DNA of 64,000 nucleotides from Hydrogenophilales bacterium (lineage in GTDB: Bacteria; Pseudomonadota; Gammaproteobacteria; Burkholderiales; Thiobacillaceae). Under the pieces are notes generated by a model. The model was not told where the DNA came from and ran no database searches. It saw nothing but the letters and a program-made list of their open reading frames with translations. Of the stretch, positions 34,212 to 44,075 are shown piece by piece (within the stretch, counting starts at the first letter, position 1; the number at the start of each line of letters is the position of its first letter). Position numbers and translations under genes: made by a program. The stretch is from NCBI GenBank assembly GCA_016703155.1, contig JADJCP010000001.1, positions 310,001-374,000 on the forward strand, read 5' to 3'.

Positions 34212-36344
34212 ATGCCTGCGAACGTCGACGTTCACGACATCGCCCCATACCTTAAGGAGGATGAGGCCGAGGCGTTCCGCCGAGCGCTGGATTTCAGCGC
34301 CGAGGCCCATTCCGGGCAGTTCCGTAAAGGCGGCGATCCCTACATTACGCACCCGCTGGCGGTCACGACGATCCTGGCGAGCTGGCGCATGGACATCCAG
34401 ACGCTGGTGGCCGCGCTGCTCCACGACGTCATGGAAGACACCGGCGTCACCCGAACGCAGCTGACCAGCCACTTTGGCGCCTCGGTCGCCGATCTGGTCG
34501 ATGGCGTCACCAAGCTCGACAAACTGCACTTTGAAAACAAGGCACAGGCTCAGGCGGAAAATTTCCGCAAGATGCTCCTGGCGATGGCGCGCGACATCCG
34601 CGTCGTGTTGATCAAGCTCGCCGACCGGCTGCACAACATGCGCACCCTGGCCGCGATGAGCGATGAACAGAAACAGCGCATCGCCACGGAAACCCTCGAT
34701 ATTTATGCGCCCATCGCCAACCGACTGGGTCTCAACGCCCTGTATCACGAGCTCCAGGATCTGTGTTTCCAGAACCTTCATCCCACGCGCTTCAGGGTTC
34801 TGGACAAAGCCATCACCGCATCCCGGGGCGACCGCATGGAGGTCATCGACAAGATCCGCGACTCGGTGGTGGCCAAGCTCAAGGAATGTCGTATCGAAGC
34901 GGAGGTCAGCGGACGGGAAAAGCACCTGTACAGCATCTACCGCAAGATGCAGGAGAAACATCTGGCGTTCACCGAGGTCTTCGACATCTACGGCTTTCGC
35001 GTGATCGTCAACGATATTCCCAGTTGCTACCTGGCTTTGGGTGCGCTGCACAGCCTGTTCAAACCGATTCCCGGCAAGTTCAAGGATTACATCGCCATTT
35101 CCAAGGCAAACGGCTATCAATCCCTGCACACCACGTTGTTTGGCCCGTTCGGCGCGCCTGTCGAGGTGCAGATCCGCACTCAGGAAATGCACCGTCTGGC
35201 CGATGCCGGCGTCGCCTCGCATTGGCTCTATAAGACCGGTGAATCGCGCCTTTCCGAGGCGCAGAAGAAAACCCACCAGTGGCTGCAGAGTTTGCTCGAC
35301 ATCCAGGCCGATAGCCGCGATTCGGTGGAATTCCTGGAGCATATCAAGGTCGACCTGTTCCCCGACGAGGTCTACGTATTCACCCCCAAGGGCGCCATCA
35401 TGGCCATGCCCAGGCGCGCAACCGCCGTGGATTTCGCCTATAGCGTACACACCGACATCGGCAATCACTGCGTCGCCACGAAGATCAACGGCGAGTACAT
35501 GCCGCTTTCGACGCCCTTGAAGAACGGCGACCGGGTCGAGATCGTCACCTCGGAAAGCGCCCGGCCGAACCCTACCTGGATCCATTTCGCCGTAACCGGC
35601 AAGGCGCGGGCACATATCCGCGCTGCCCTGAAGCACGTCCATCTGAACGAATCCGTGGCCCTCGGGCGGCAACTGCTGGGCCAGGCACTGCGGGCCCTGG
35701 GCGGGCATCCGGAGGACATCGACGCGGCACGCTGGGAGCCCCTGCTCAAGGAGAGCGGCCGGAGCCAGGACGACATTCTTGCCGACATCGGCCTGGGTAA
35801 GCGCCTGGGCGTTGTCGTCGCGCGTCAACTCCTCGCCAAGGATGGCGACGCTGCCTTGAAACGCGCCCCGGGGCCGATGTATATCCGTGGCGCGGAAGGC
35901 GTGGCCGTGCGTCTTGCCAAGTGCTGCCGGCCCATCCCCGGCGATCCCATCCTCGGGCAGATCAAGAAGGAACAGGGACTGATCATCCACACACACGATT
36001 GCCCGCAGGTCGCGCACTATCGGGACGACCCCGACAAATGGGTCGATGTCGAATGGGCATCGGATATCGACAAGGCCTTTGACGTCAATATCAAGATCAC
36101 CGCGGTCAACCGGCGTGGCGTGCTGGCGAAGGTCGCCAGCGGCATCTCCGCGGAAGGTTCGAATATCGACGACGTGCATATGGAAGAAGAGTCGGACAAC
36201 TACACCAACCTCTACTTCACCGTGCAGGTTCAGAACCATGTGCACCTCGGCCGCCTGATACGCGCCTTGCGCGGCCTGGAGGAAGTCGTCCGGGTGAGTC
36301 GCCTCAAAGGCGGCAGCGAAGGGCGACAGCGCAACATCGTCTAA
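34212..36344 (+). CDS. spoT: Bifunctional (p)ppGpp synthetase/hydrolase SpoT
   Basis: A 710-aa protein with all Rel/Spo domains in order. The HD hydrolase is intact (YITHPLAVTTIL, ALLHDVMEDTG, LIKLADRLHNMRTL). The synthetase has FKDYIAISKANGYQSLHT, of the RxKD type. TGS follows (DFAYSVHTDIGNHC), then the helical region (CCRPIPGDPILG) and the C-terminal ACT domain. Since relA here is frameshifted, SpoT is the only intact (p)ppGpp enzyme in the window. It lies 23 bases after rpoZ and is followed by ridA. Confidence 0.97.
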   Translation: MPANVDVHDIAPYLKEDEAEAFRRALDFSAEAHSGQFRKGGDPYITHPLAVTTILASWRMDIQTLVAALLHDVMEDTGVTRTQLTSHFGASVADLVDGVTKLDKLHFENKAQAQAENFRKMLLAMARDIRVVLIKLADRLHNMRTLAAMSDEQKQRIATETLDIYAPIANRLGLNALYHELQDLCFQNLHPTRFRVLDKAITASRGDRMEVIDKIRDSVVAKLKECRIEAEVSGREKHLYSIYRKMQEKHLAFTEVFDIYGFRVIVNDIPSCYLALGALHSLFKPIPGKFKDYIAISKANGYQSLHTTLFGPFGAPVEVQIRTQEMHRLADAGVASHWLYKTGESRLSEAQKKTHQWLQSLLDIQADSRDSVEFLEHIKVDLFPDEVYVFTPKGAIMAMPRRATAVDFAYSVHTDIGNHCVATKINGEYMPLSTPLKNGDRVEIVTSESARPNPTWIHFAVTGKARAHIRAALKHVHLNESVALGRQLLGQALRALGGHPEDIDAARWEPLLKESGRSQDDILADIGLGKRLGVVVARQLLAKDGDAALKRAPGPMYIRGAEGVAVRLAKCCRPIPGDPILGQIKKEQGLIIHTHDCPQVAHYRDDPDKWVDVEWASDIDKAFDVNIKITAVNRRGVLAKVASGISAEGSNIDDVHMEEESDNYTNLYFTVQVQNHVHLGRLIRALRGLEEVVRVSRLKGGSEGRQRNIV

Positions 36345-36361
36345 TTCACATGGAACACGTC

Positions 36362-36742
36362 ATGAGCAAACGGATTATCGTCACCGACCAGGCGCCTCAG
36401 GCCATCGGTACCTATTCCCAGGCTGTCCAGGCTGGGAACACCGTCTATCTGTCCGGCCAGATCGGCCTGGACCCACGGAATATGCAGCTCGTGGACGGCA
36501 TCGAAGCGCAGATCCATCAGGTCTTCGGCAATCTGCGCGCGGTCTGCGAGGCCGCTGGCGGCAATCTCGGCGACATCGTCAAGATCAACATCTATCTGAC
36601 CGACCTCGGCCACTTCGCCAAGATCAATGAGATCATGGCACAGTATTTTTCTCAGCCCTACCCGGCCCGTGCGGCCGTTGGCGTCGCCAGCCTGCCACGC
36701 GGCGCGCTCGTCGAGGCGGACGCCGTCCTTGTCCTGGCTTGA
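36362..36742 (+). CDS. ridA: RidA family enamine/imine deaminase
   Basis: RidA clears reactive 2-aminoacrylate formed by PLP enzymes. The protein (126 aa from ATG 36362) has APQAIGTYSQAVQAGNTVYL, the YLSGQIGLDP strand and the active-site Arg in the PARAAVGVASLPRGALVE region. The start with GGAA nine bases upstream is preferred; ATG 36350 adds four residues. spoT-ridA-recG is a common gamma/betaproteobacterial order. Confidence 0.94.
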   Translation: MSKRIIVTDQAPQAIGTYSQAVQAGNTVYLSGQIGLDPRNMQLVDGIEAQIHQVFGNLRAVCEAAGGNLGDIVKINIYLTDLGHFAKINEIMAQYFSQPYPARAAVGVASLPRGALVEADAVLVLA

Positions 36743-36823
36743 GCCCATTCAGCTTCCCGCCCCAGGTCACCGGACGGCCTCACCCCTCAATCCTTGCCGA
36801 CGCGTCCTGAACGCGCATAGAAC

Positions 36824-38938
36824 ATGAGCCTGGATGCACCCTACACCCTGATCAGCAGGAGCATATTCGACACGACACGCGACGGCGTCATCATCACCGA
36901 TGCCGACAACCGTATCGTCGATGTCAATCCCGCGTTTACCCATAGCACCGGCTATCGCCGGGAGGAAGTGCTCGGCAATACACCATCGCTGCTGAGCTCC
37001 GGTCGACACGACGCCGCCTTTTTTCAAGGCATGTGGCGCGCCCTCGATGAAGAAGGTCACTGGCAAGGCGAGATCTGGGATCGTCGGAAAAATGGCGAGA
37101 TCTATCTCGAACTGTTGACCATCAATGTCATCAAGGATGAACGGGGATGCGTGCAGCGTTACGTCGCCGTGTTCACCGACATCCACCAATTGCGCCAGGC
37201 GCTCGCCAAGATGGACCAGTTGGCGCACTTCGACGGCCTGACCGAATTGCCCAACCGGGGCTTGTTCGCCAAGCGTCTGGAACAAGCCATCGACTCGGCA
37301 CGGCATGGCAACGAATTGCTTGCCCTGGCCCTGCTGGATATGGACGGTTTCAAGGCCACCAATGATCGCCATGGCCGGCTGGCCGGCGACCAGCTGTTGC
37401 TGCAGATTGCCCAGCGCCTCAAGCAAGTGACGCGCGCCGGCGATACGCTAGCCCGGCTGGGTGGTGACGAATTCGGCCTGTTCCTGACCGGGCTTGCCAA
37501 CATGGATGCGCTTGAGCGCGCCATCGCCCGCATTCTCGCCCTCTGTTCCGCGCCATATCAGGTCGCCGATCAGACCCATCGCCTCAGCGCTTCCCTGGGC
37601 GTCACCGTCTTTCCATTCGATAGCGCCGACGCCGAAACCCTGCTGCGCCACGCCGATCAGGCCATGTACCAGGCAAAGCAGGCGGGCGGTAACGGTTACC
37701 ACCTCTTTGATGCGCCCCAGGATCAGGCGGTGCAGAGCCGTCGACAGCTCATCGAGCGGCTTGGCCAGGCCATTGCCGGTGACGAACTGGAACTCCATTA
37801 CCAGCCCAAGGTAAATCTGCGCAGCGGCAAGGTCATTGGCCTCGAAGCCCTGCTGCGTTGGCGCCACCCGGAACTCGGCCTGCTGCTGCCGGATACCTTC
37901 CTGCCCCATGCCGAACACAGCGAGGTCATCGACAGCCTCGGTGAAAAGGTCATACATATGGCGCTTGAGCAGGCGACCGCATGGCAAGCGGCGGGATTGA
38001 ACATTTCAATCAGTGTCAACATCGGCGCGCGCCAGCTGCAACGCGAAGATTTCCTCGAGTGCCTGCGCGGCTGTCTGGCGGAGTTTCCAGCCCTGCCGCC
38101 GGGCACCCTGGAACTGGAGATCCTAGAATCCGCGGCCATCGGCAACACCCAGCACGTCCGCAACCTGATCGAAGCCTGTCGTAGCCTGGGCATCCGTTTT
38201 GCCCTCGACGATTTCGGCACAGGCTATGCCTCGCTCACCTACCTCCGGGAAATTCCGGCGGATGTGCTGAAAATCGACCAAAGCTTCATTCATGACATCC
38301 TCGACAGCGCCGATGCCCTCACCCTGGTCGAGGGCGCTATCGGTCTGGCCACGGCATTCCGCCGCGTCATCGTCGCCGAAGGCGTGGAAAACGCCGAGCA
38401 AGGTGTCTTGCTGATGCGCCTGGGTTGCGATATCGCCCAAGGCAATGGCATCGCCCCAGCCATGCACGCGAGTCAGATCCCCGCTTGGGTGAAATTCTAC
38501 CGCCCGGATCCGCAATGGGTACTCTGGGCAGACACACACTGGGAAATGAGCGACTTCCCATTGCTTGTCGCGCAATATGATCATCTCAAGTGGGTCAAGC
38601 GCCTCATGCTGTACGTCGAGGGGGCCAGTCTGACGCTGACGGATGCGGAACTGACCGACCATCGGTCTTGCCGCTTCGGTCATTGGTATTATGGCCACGG
38701 CACCATACGCTACGGCCACCTGCCTGAGTTCAGGGCCTTGGAACCGATACACCAGCAGGTGCACCAGATCGGCCCAGAGATCGTCGCCCTGCGCGCCGGA
38801 CAGGGTGCCGAGCAGGCACGCCTGCGTTTCCGCGACCTGCTGGTGCTGAAAGACAAGATCCTCCTGCACCTTGCCGACTTGCAACGCGCTGTCGCCGATC
38901 GGTCCGTCGCTCAGGACGGCCTCGCCAGCGCCAACTGA
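36824..38938 (+). CDS. PAS-GGDEF-EAL protein with C-terminal CZB zinc-binding domain
   Basis: A 704-aa cytoplasmic c-di-GMP protein. Domains: PAS (about 10-125, IITDADNRIVDVNPAFTHST), GGDEF (about 135-295, intact ARLGGDEFGLFL), EAL (about 310-560, intact GLEALLRWRHPE and DDFGTGYASLTYL), then a CZB domain (about 585-675). The CZB residues are readable: His in YDHLKWVKR, Cys in DHRSCRFGHWYYG, and two His in EPIHQQVH. In E. coli DgcZ a CZB domain binds zinc and turns off cyclase activity, so zinc control is likely here too. Both catalytic motifs are intact, so either activity may dominate. It stands between ridA and recG with its own start ATG 36824. Confidence 0.93.
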   Translation: MSLDAPYTLISRSIFDTTRDGVIITDADNRIVDVNPAFTHSTGYRREEVLGNTPSLLSSGRHDAAFFQGMWRALDEEGHWQGEIWDRRKNGEIYLELLTINVIKDERGCVQRYVAVFTDIHQLRQALAKMDQLAHFDGLTELPNRGLFAKRLEQAIDSARHGNELLALALLDMDGFKATNDRHGRLAGDQLLLQIAQRLKQVTRAGDTLARLGGDEFGLFLTGLANMDALERAIARILALCSAPYQVADQTHRLSASLGVTVFPFDSADAETLLRHADQAMYQAKQAGGNGYHLFDAPQDQAVQSRRQLIERLGQAIAGDELELHYQPKVNLRSGKVIGLEALLRWRHPELGLLLPDTFLPHAEHSEVIDSLGEKVIHMALEQATAWQAAGLNISISVNIGARQLQREDFLECLRGCLAEFPALPPGTLELEILESAAIGNTQHVRNLIEACRSLGIRFALDDFGTGYASLTYLREIPADVLKIDQSFIHDILDSADALTLVEGAIGLATAFRRVIVAEGVENAEQGVLLMRLGCDIAQGNGIAPAMHASQIPAWVKFYRPDPQWVLWADTHWEMSDFPLLVAQYDHLKWVKRLMLYVEGASLTLTDAELTDHRSCRFGHWYYGHGTIRYGHLPEFRALEPIHQQVHQIGPEIVALRAGQGAEQARLRFRDLLVLKDKILLHLADLQRAVADRSVAQDGLASAN

Positions 38939-38950
38939 ACCGCGACCGGC

Positions 38951-41016
38951 ATGCCCCCGGCACCGGACACCGATGCAATCGCCCGCAAGCTCGGCCTGGC
39001 CAGCGCCGCTGACCTCATTCTGCATCTACCGCTGCGCTATGAGGACGAAACCCGCCTGACCCCATTGCGGGATGCCCGCCCGGGTCATCCGGTGCTGCTG
39101 GAAGCCACGGTCATGCACAGCGAAATCAAGAAGCAACCGCGCCGGCAACTCATAGTCGAGCTAAGCGAACGGCCTGACCAGGAATGCGGAAACACCAATC
39201 CGCCACTCTTCATGCGCCTGCTGCACTTCTACCCGAGCCAGGTGGCCCAGCTAAGGCCGGGGCTGCGCCTGCGCCTGTTTGGCGAAGTTCGGCCGGGCTT
39301 CTTCGGCGCCGAGATGGTTCATCCACGCTACCGCGTCGTCAGGGATGACAGCCCCTTGAGACAGTCGCTCACGCCCATCTACCCGACGGTTGCCGGCGTG
39401 TCGCAGAGCACTCTGCAGCGAGCCATCCCGACAGTTGTCATGGAAGCCGACCTGGAAGAAATCCTGCCCAAGGATTTATTGGCTCGACTGAACTTTCCAT
39501 ATTTCGCCGATGCGCTCGGTTACTTGCACGCACCCCCCGCCGATGCCGACATCACGGCGCTGGAAAACCGTCACCACCGTGCCTGGCGACGACTGAAGTT
39601 CGATGAGCTGCTCGCCCAGCAGTTGTCGCTGCGCCGTTATCATGCGGCACGCCAGCGCTTGGCGAGCGTTGCCCTGGACGACCCGACGGGGCTGGCCAGG
39701 CGCCTGGCCGGGCAACTCCCCTTCTCGCTGACCCATGCCCAGCAACGCGTCGACGCTGAGATCCGCATCGATCTAGCCGGTCGACACCCCATGCATCGCC
39801 TGCTTCAAGGCGATGTCGGCAGTGGCAAGACCTGCATTGCCGCGCTCGCCGCCCTGCGCGCCGCGGGCAGTGGCTACCAATCGGCGGTGATGGCGCCCAC
39901 CGAGATCCTCGCCGAGCAGTTGTACCTGAAATTCCGGGAATGGCTCGAACCGCTAGGCGTGCAAGTCGTCTGGCTGGCCGCCGCGCAAAAAGGCAAGGCC
40001 AGACAGGCTGCCCTGGAATCCATCGCCAACGGCAGCGCCGGGGTCGCGGTCGGTACCCACGCCTTGTTTCAGAGCGCGGTAAGCTTCAACAAGCTGGCCT
40101 TGGCCATCGTCGACGAACAGCACCGCTTCGGCGTCGAACAGCGACTGACCCTGCGCGAAAAGGGCATGACCGACAGCGCCTCCGCGACGCCGTTGACGCC
40201 CCATCTGCTGATGATGTCGGCCACCCCGATTCCGCGCAGCCTGGCGATGAGCTACTACGCCGACCTTGATGTTTCGGTAATCGACGAATTGCCGCCGGGA
40301 CGCAAGCCAATCACGACAAAAGTCGTCAGTCAGGGGCGTCGCGACGAGGTCATCGCCCGATTGCGCGATTACTGCCACGGCGGCGCCCAGGCTTACTGGG
40401 TCTGCCCGCTCATCGAGGAATCTGAAAAGATCGACCTGCGCGCCGCGCAGGACACCATGCCGAACTGACTCAGGCGCTGCCGGATCTGCGCATCGCCCTG
40501 GCGCATGGCCGCATGAAGGCCGATGAGAAGGCCTCGGTCATGGCCAGCTTCAAACGCGGCGAGATCGACCTGCTGGTCGCCACCACGGTCATCGAGGTCG
40601 GCGTCGACGTCCCAAATGCCGGACTGATGGTCATCGAGCATGCCGAACGCATGGGACTGGCCCAATTACATCAACTGCGCGGCCGTGTCGGGCGCGGCCA
40701 GCGTGACTCCACCTGCCTGCTGCTTTACGCGGCGCCCCTGTCGGATGCGGCGAAACGCCGTCTGGCGATCATTCGCGAGAACTCGGACGGCTTCCTTATC
40801 GCCCAGGAAGATCTCCGTCTGCGCGGCCCGGGCGAACTGCTCGGCGCCCGTCAATCCGGCCAGACAATCCTGCGTTTCGCCGATCTGGAAGCCGACCAGG
40901 ATCTGTTGGAGGTCGCCCGCCAGAGTGCCGACGAACTCCTCAAACACCATCCGGGCACCGTCGAACGGCATCTCGCGCGCTGGCTGCCACGCGGTCTGGA
41001 ACGCACCCGGGCCTGA
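38951..41016 (+). pseudogene. recG: ATP-dependent DNA helicase RecG, frameshifted
   Basis: RecG remodels stalled forks and Holliday junctions. The first frame (38951-40468, 505 aa) carries the wedge/OB region, Walker A QGDVGSGKTCIAAL, the DExH-like box AIVDEQHRFGVEQR, SATPIPRSLAM and AYWVCPLIEESEKIDL. At about 40455 the frame breaks. A one-base shift continues at once with HAELTQALPDLRIALAHGRM, then VATTVIEVGVDVPNA and QLRGRVGRGQRDST to the stop at 41016. The joined length of about 688 residues is normal, so one base is missing. No slippery sequence is seen there. It is a sequence error or recent mutation. Confidence 0.93.
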
Positions 41017-41106
41017 CCCGAGACGGCACTGTGAGTGTATTCACAGACACCCGCGGGGTTTCATCGGATCATGGGCGTGCCCTATCCTTCCCGACACGGA
41101 CACGCC

Positions 41107-41700
41107 ATGACCCGCACCACGAACCTCGCCAGCCTGACTCTTGTCTTCGCACTGTTTCTGTCCGGGTGCGCCTCGACGTCCGACGACGGGAGCACTTTGA
41201 ACAGCGTCAAGCCGGCCGATAAGCTGCCGATCGCGCAAATCGAGCGGGGTGTGATGATCTGGCTGCCCAGTCAGGTCATGTTCGAGACCGGCAAAAGCAC
41301 CTTCAACGAAGCCGACGCCGCCCCGTACTTGGACAAAGTCGCCCGACTGCTACGCGACAAGACCCGGAAGACTGTCTCCCTGGAAGGGCACACCGACAAC
41401 ATCGGCACGGCCGAGTACAACCAGGGGCTATCCGAACACCGCGCCGAATCGGTGCGCCTTGCCATGCTCAGCCGCGGCATCCCCGCCGAGCGTCTCCAGG
41501 CCAAGGGCTTCGGTTTGAGCCAGCCGATCGCCCCCAATGACAGCGAAGTCGGCCGGGCAATCAACCGCCGCGTCGAGGTCATCGTCCTCGACGAACTCAT
41601 TGAAAACATCACCCGGGACGAACCCGCCACCAGCTTCCAGGCGGCCTTCGACATACTCAAAACCATGTTCGGCGAATCTGCCACAAAAACCGTGAAATAA
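41107..41700 (+). CDS. OmpA-family lipoprotein
   Basis: A 197-aa envelope protein. ATG 41107 gives a lipoprotein signal with lipobox LSGC (about residues 16-20). The OmpA C-terminal peptidoglycan-binding domain spans about residues 60-165: ETGKSTFNEADAAPYLD, SLEGHTDNIGTAEYNQGLSE, GFGLSQPIAPN and NRRVEVIVL. Asp and Arg contacts for diaminopimelate are kept (TDNIG, NRRVEV). About 25 residues follow the domain. It precedes the patatin gene by 5 bases, so the two are probably co-transcribed. Confidence 0.87.
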   Translation: MTRTTNLASLTLVFALFLSGCASTSDDGSTLNSVKPADKLPIAQIERGVMIWLPSQVMFETGKSTFNEADAAPYLDKVARLLRDKTRKTVSLEGHTDNIGTAEYNQGLSEHRAESVRLAMLSRGIPAERLQAKGFGLSQPIAPNDSEVGRAINRRVEVIVLDELIENITRDEPATSFQAAFDILKTMFGESATKTVK

Positions 41701-41705
41701 GCCGC

Positions 41706-42602
41706 ATGACGTTCTCGATCGACCGCCGACACGTGCTCATGAGCGCCCTGACTGGGGTGGCTTTGCAAGCCCTGCCCGGCCGGGCAGCGGCACCGCCAGA
41801 AGGCCGAAAGAAACTGGCCGTGGTCCTGGGCGGTGGCTCGGCGCGCGGTTTCGCCCATATCGGCGTAGTCAAGGCGCTTGAAGCCGGAGGGATCCGCCCG
41901 GACCTGATCGTCGGCTGTAGCGCCGGCAGCCTGGTCGGAGCCTTCTGGGCGGCGGGCTACACCGGAACACGCATGGAAGAACTGGCCATGAAGGTGCAGG
42001 ATAGCGAGGTCATCGATCTGGTGACCGGCAAGCCCCAATACGGGCTGGTCGCCGGGCGCAGTTTGCAGAACTTCGTCAACCAGGGTCTTGGAAACAAGCC
42101 TCTGGAAAAACTGAAAACCCCGTTCGCCGCTGTTGCCACCCGCTATCCCAGCGGCGAACTGGCCGTCTTCAGCGAAGGCGACGCCGGTTTTGCCGTGCGC
42201 GCTTCATGCAGCATCCCCGGGGTATTCATACCCGCCTCGGCGCAAGGCAGCGAATTCCTCGATGGCGGTCTGATCAGCCCCATCCCGGTAAACACCGCGC
42301 GCAAACTTGGCGCCGATGTGGTAATCGCCGTCGATGTCGGCGGCCCGGATCCTTCGAATGGCGACAGCCGAGGCCTCTACAACGTCATCATGCGCTCCTT
42401 CGAGATCATGAGCCAATCCTTGCGCCAGCACGAAGCCGCCGACGCGGACATCATCATCCGACCGGATGTAACCCGGGTGCAGAGCACCGACTTCAGCGCC
42501 CGGCGTTTGCTCATCGTCCTGGGCGAGCACGCCGGCAAACGACTTATCCCGGTCATTCGCGAGAAGCTGAGAGTCTCCCAAGGCAAGGCCATCCGGCACT
42601 GA
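41706..42602 (+). CDS. Exported patatin-like phospholipase
   Basis: A 298-aa hydrolase of the patatin/RssA group. It shows the oxyanion region VVLGGGSARGFAHIGV, the nucleophile Ser in GCSAGSLVG and the catalytic Asp in FLDGGLISPIPV. An N-terminal hydrophobic segment after an RR pair (RRHVLMSALTGVALQALPG) suggests export, possibly by Tat, and cleavage after GRAAA. It probably acts on lipids or acyl esters in the periplasm. It follows the OmpA-like lipoprotein. Confidence 0.87.
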   Translation: MTFSIDRRHVLMSALTGVALQALPGRAAAPPEGRKKLAVVLGGGSARGFAHIGVVKALEAGGIRPDLIVGCSAGSLVGAFWAAGYTGTRMEELAMKVQDSEVIDLVTGKPQYGLVAGRSLQNFVNQGLGNKPLEKLKTPFAAVATRYPSGELAVFSEGDAGFAVRASCSIPGVFIPASAQGSEFLDGGLISPIPVNTARKLGADVVIAVDVGGPDPSNGDSRGLYNVIMRSFEIMSQSLRQHEAADADIIIRPDVTRVQSTDFSARRLLIVLGEHAGKRLIPVIREKLRVSQGKAIRH

Positions 42603-42682
42603 TCCGCCAGCGGCCGCGGCAGATTCCCGACGAAATCGCGTTTCAGGTGCGATAATGAGCACTTTTCTGCTTACTGATTGCA

Positions 42683-43200
42683 ATGACCCCCTGGCTCAAT
42701 CATGCCGTGTGCGCCGGGCGCTATCATGACTGGCTGATCCGGACCGGCTCGCTGACCCGCGCCTTGCAGGCGCGCTGCCAGGCATTCAACGTCTGGCGCA
42801 TCCGCCAGGAACTCGACCTGCCCTTCCCGGACGAATTCGCTGCGCTCGACATCCCTCAAGGCCGGCCCAGCATCATCCGCGAGGTCCTCCTGAACTGCGC
42901 GCACCAGCCTCTGGTGTTCGCCCACACTGTGCTGCCTAGCGCCGGTATGCGCGGCCCCTGGCGCGCCCTGGCCACTCTGGGCAACCGTCCGCTGGGCGCG
43001 GCTCTCTTTGCCGATCCGCGCATCCAGCGCTTTCCGCTGAACTACCGGTGCTTGAATCGGCATCATCCCTTGCACCGCGCCGCCGTCCGCGCCGCTGGCC
43101 CTTGCCGGACATGCTTTGGGGGCGCCGCTCCCTGTTCGCGCTGCTCGGTCATCGCATACTGGTCACCGAAGTCTTTCTCCCGGAAGTGCTTCAGCTATGA
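42683..43200 (+). pseudogene. ubiC: Chorismate lyase UbiC, frameshifted
   Basis: UbiC makes 4-hydroxybenzoate from chorismate, the first ubiquinone step. The first frame has WLIRTGSLTRALQARC and DIPQGRPSIIREVLL, then loses sense after DPRIQRFPLN at about 43045. A one-base shift restores LPVLESASSL, then DMLWGRRSLFALLGH and ILVTEVFLPEVLQL with a stop at 43200. That stop overlaps the ubiA start (ATGA). The span is one base short of a multiple of three. The neighbour ubiA, next enzyme in the pathway, supports the assignment. Confidence 0.9.
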
Positions 43201-44075
43201 CCCTGGTCGAACGCCTGAACCATTACGAAAAGCTGATGCGCCTGGACAAACCCATCGGCATCCTGCTGCTCGCCTGGCCAACCTTGTGGGGGCTCTGGCT
43301 TTCCGCCGATGGCGCGCCGGATCTCGGCATCTTCTGGATATTCATACTTGGCATTGTGCTGATGCGCTCCGCCGGCTGCGTCGTCAACGATTACGCCGAC
43401 CGGCATTTCGATCCACACGTCGAGCGTACCAAGAACCGCCCGTTGGCCGCTGGCAAGGTCAGCGAGAAGGAAGCCCTCTTGCTGGCCACGGTCCTGGCAC
43501 TGTCGGCCTTGCTGCTGATCCTGCCGCTACGCAACCTGTTGTTGATAGAACTGGCGGTGGTTGCCGCCTTCCTGGCGGCAAGCTACCCCTTCACCAAACG
43601 GTTTTTCGCCATCCCACAGGCCTATCTCGGCATCAGTTTCGGCTTTGGCATCCCCATGGCCTATGCCGCGCATCAGGGCAGTGTTCCCGGCATCGCCTGG
43701 GCCTTGCTGTTGGCGAATATGTTCTGGGCCATCGCCTACGACACCGAGTACGCCATGGTCGACCGGGATGACGACCTGAAGATCGGCATCAAGACCTCGG
43801 CCATCACCTTCGGCCACTACGATATCGCCGCCGTGATGCTTTGTTACGGCCTTACCCTCGCGCTGCTGGGCTACGTTGGCAACCACTACGGCCTGGGCGT
43901 CGCCTACTACGCCGGACTCCTGGCCGCCGCGGGTACCGCCGTATACCACTATGGCCTGATCCGTGACCGTCAGCCCGCCGCCTGCTTCAAGGCCTTCCTG
44001 CACAACAACTGGTTCGGGGCCAGTGTATTCGCGGGCATGGTGGCCGACACCCTGGTCGCCCGCTACTCAGGATGA
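43197..44075 (+). CDS. ubiA: 4-hydroxybenzoate polyprenyltransferase UbiA
   Basis: An inner-membrane prenyltransferase that attaches the polyprenyl chain (made by IspB) to 4-hydroxybenzoate. The 292-aa protein has about eight helices and both Asp motifs: NDYADRHFDPHVERT and DTEYAMVDRDDD. ATG 43197 overlaps the ubiC stop. The stop overlaps the tcdA start (ATGA), so ubiC-ubiA-tcdA are coupled. Confidence 0.96.
   Translation: MTLVERLNHYEKLMRLDKPIGILLLAWPTLWGLWLSADGAPDLGIFWIFILGIVLMRSAGCVVNDYADRHFDPHVERTKNRPLAAGKVSEKEALLLATVLALSALLLILPLRNLLLIELAVVAAFLAASYPFTKRFFAIPQAYLGISFGFGIPMAYAAHQGSVPGIAWALLLANMFWAIAYDTEYAMVDRDDDLKIGIKTSAITFGHYDIAAVMLCYGLTLALLGYVGNHYGLGVAYYAGLLAAAGTAVYHYGLIRDRQPAACFKAFLHNNWFGASVFAGMVADTLVARYSG

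Noticed and set aside
34053..36245. A 730-aa open frame antisense to spoT
   Set aside because: It mirrors spoT codon by codon, has no recognisable domain, and arises from the high GC at third positions.
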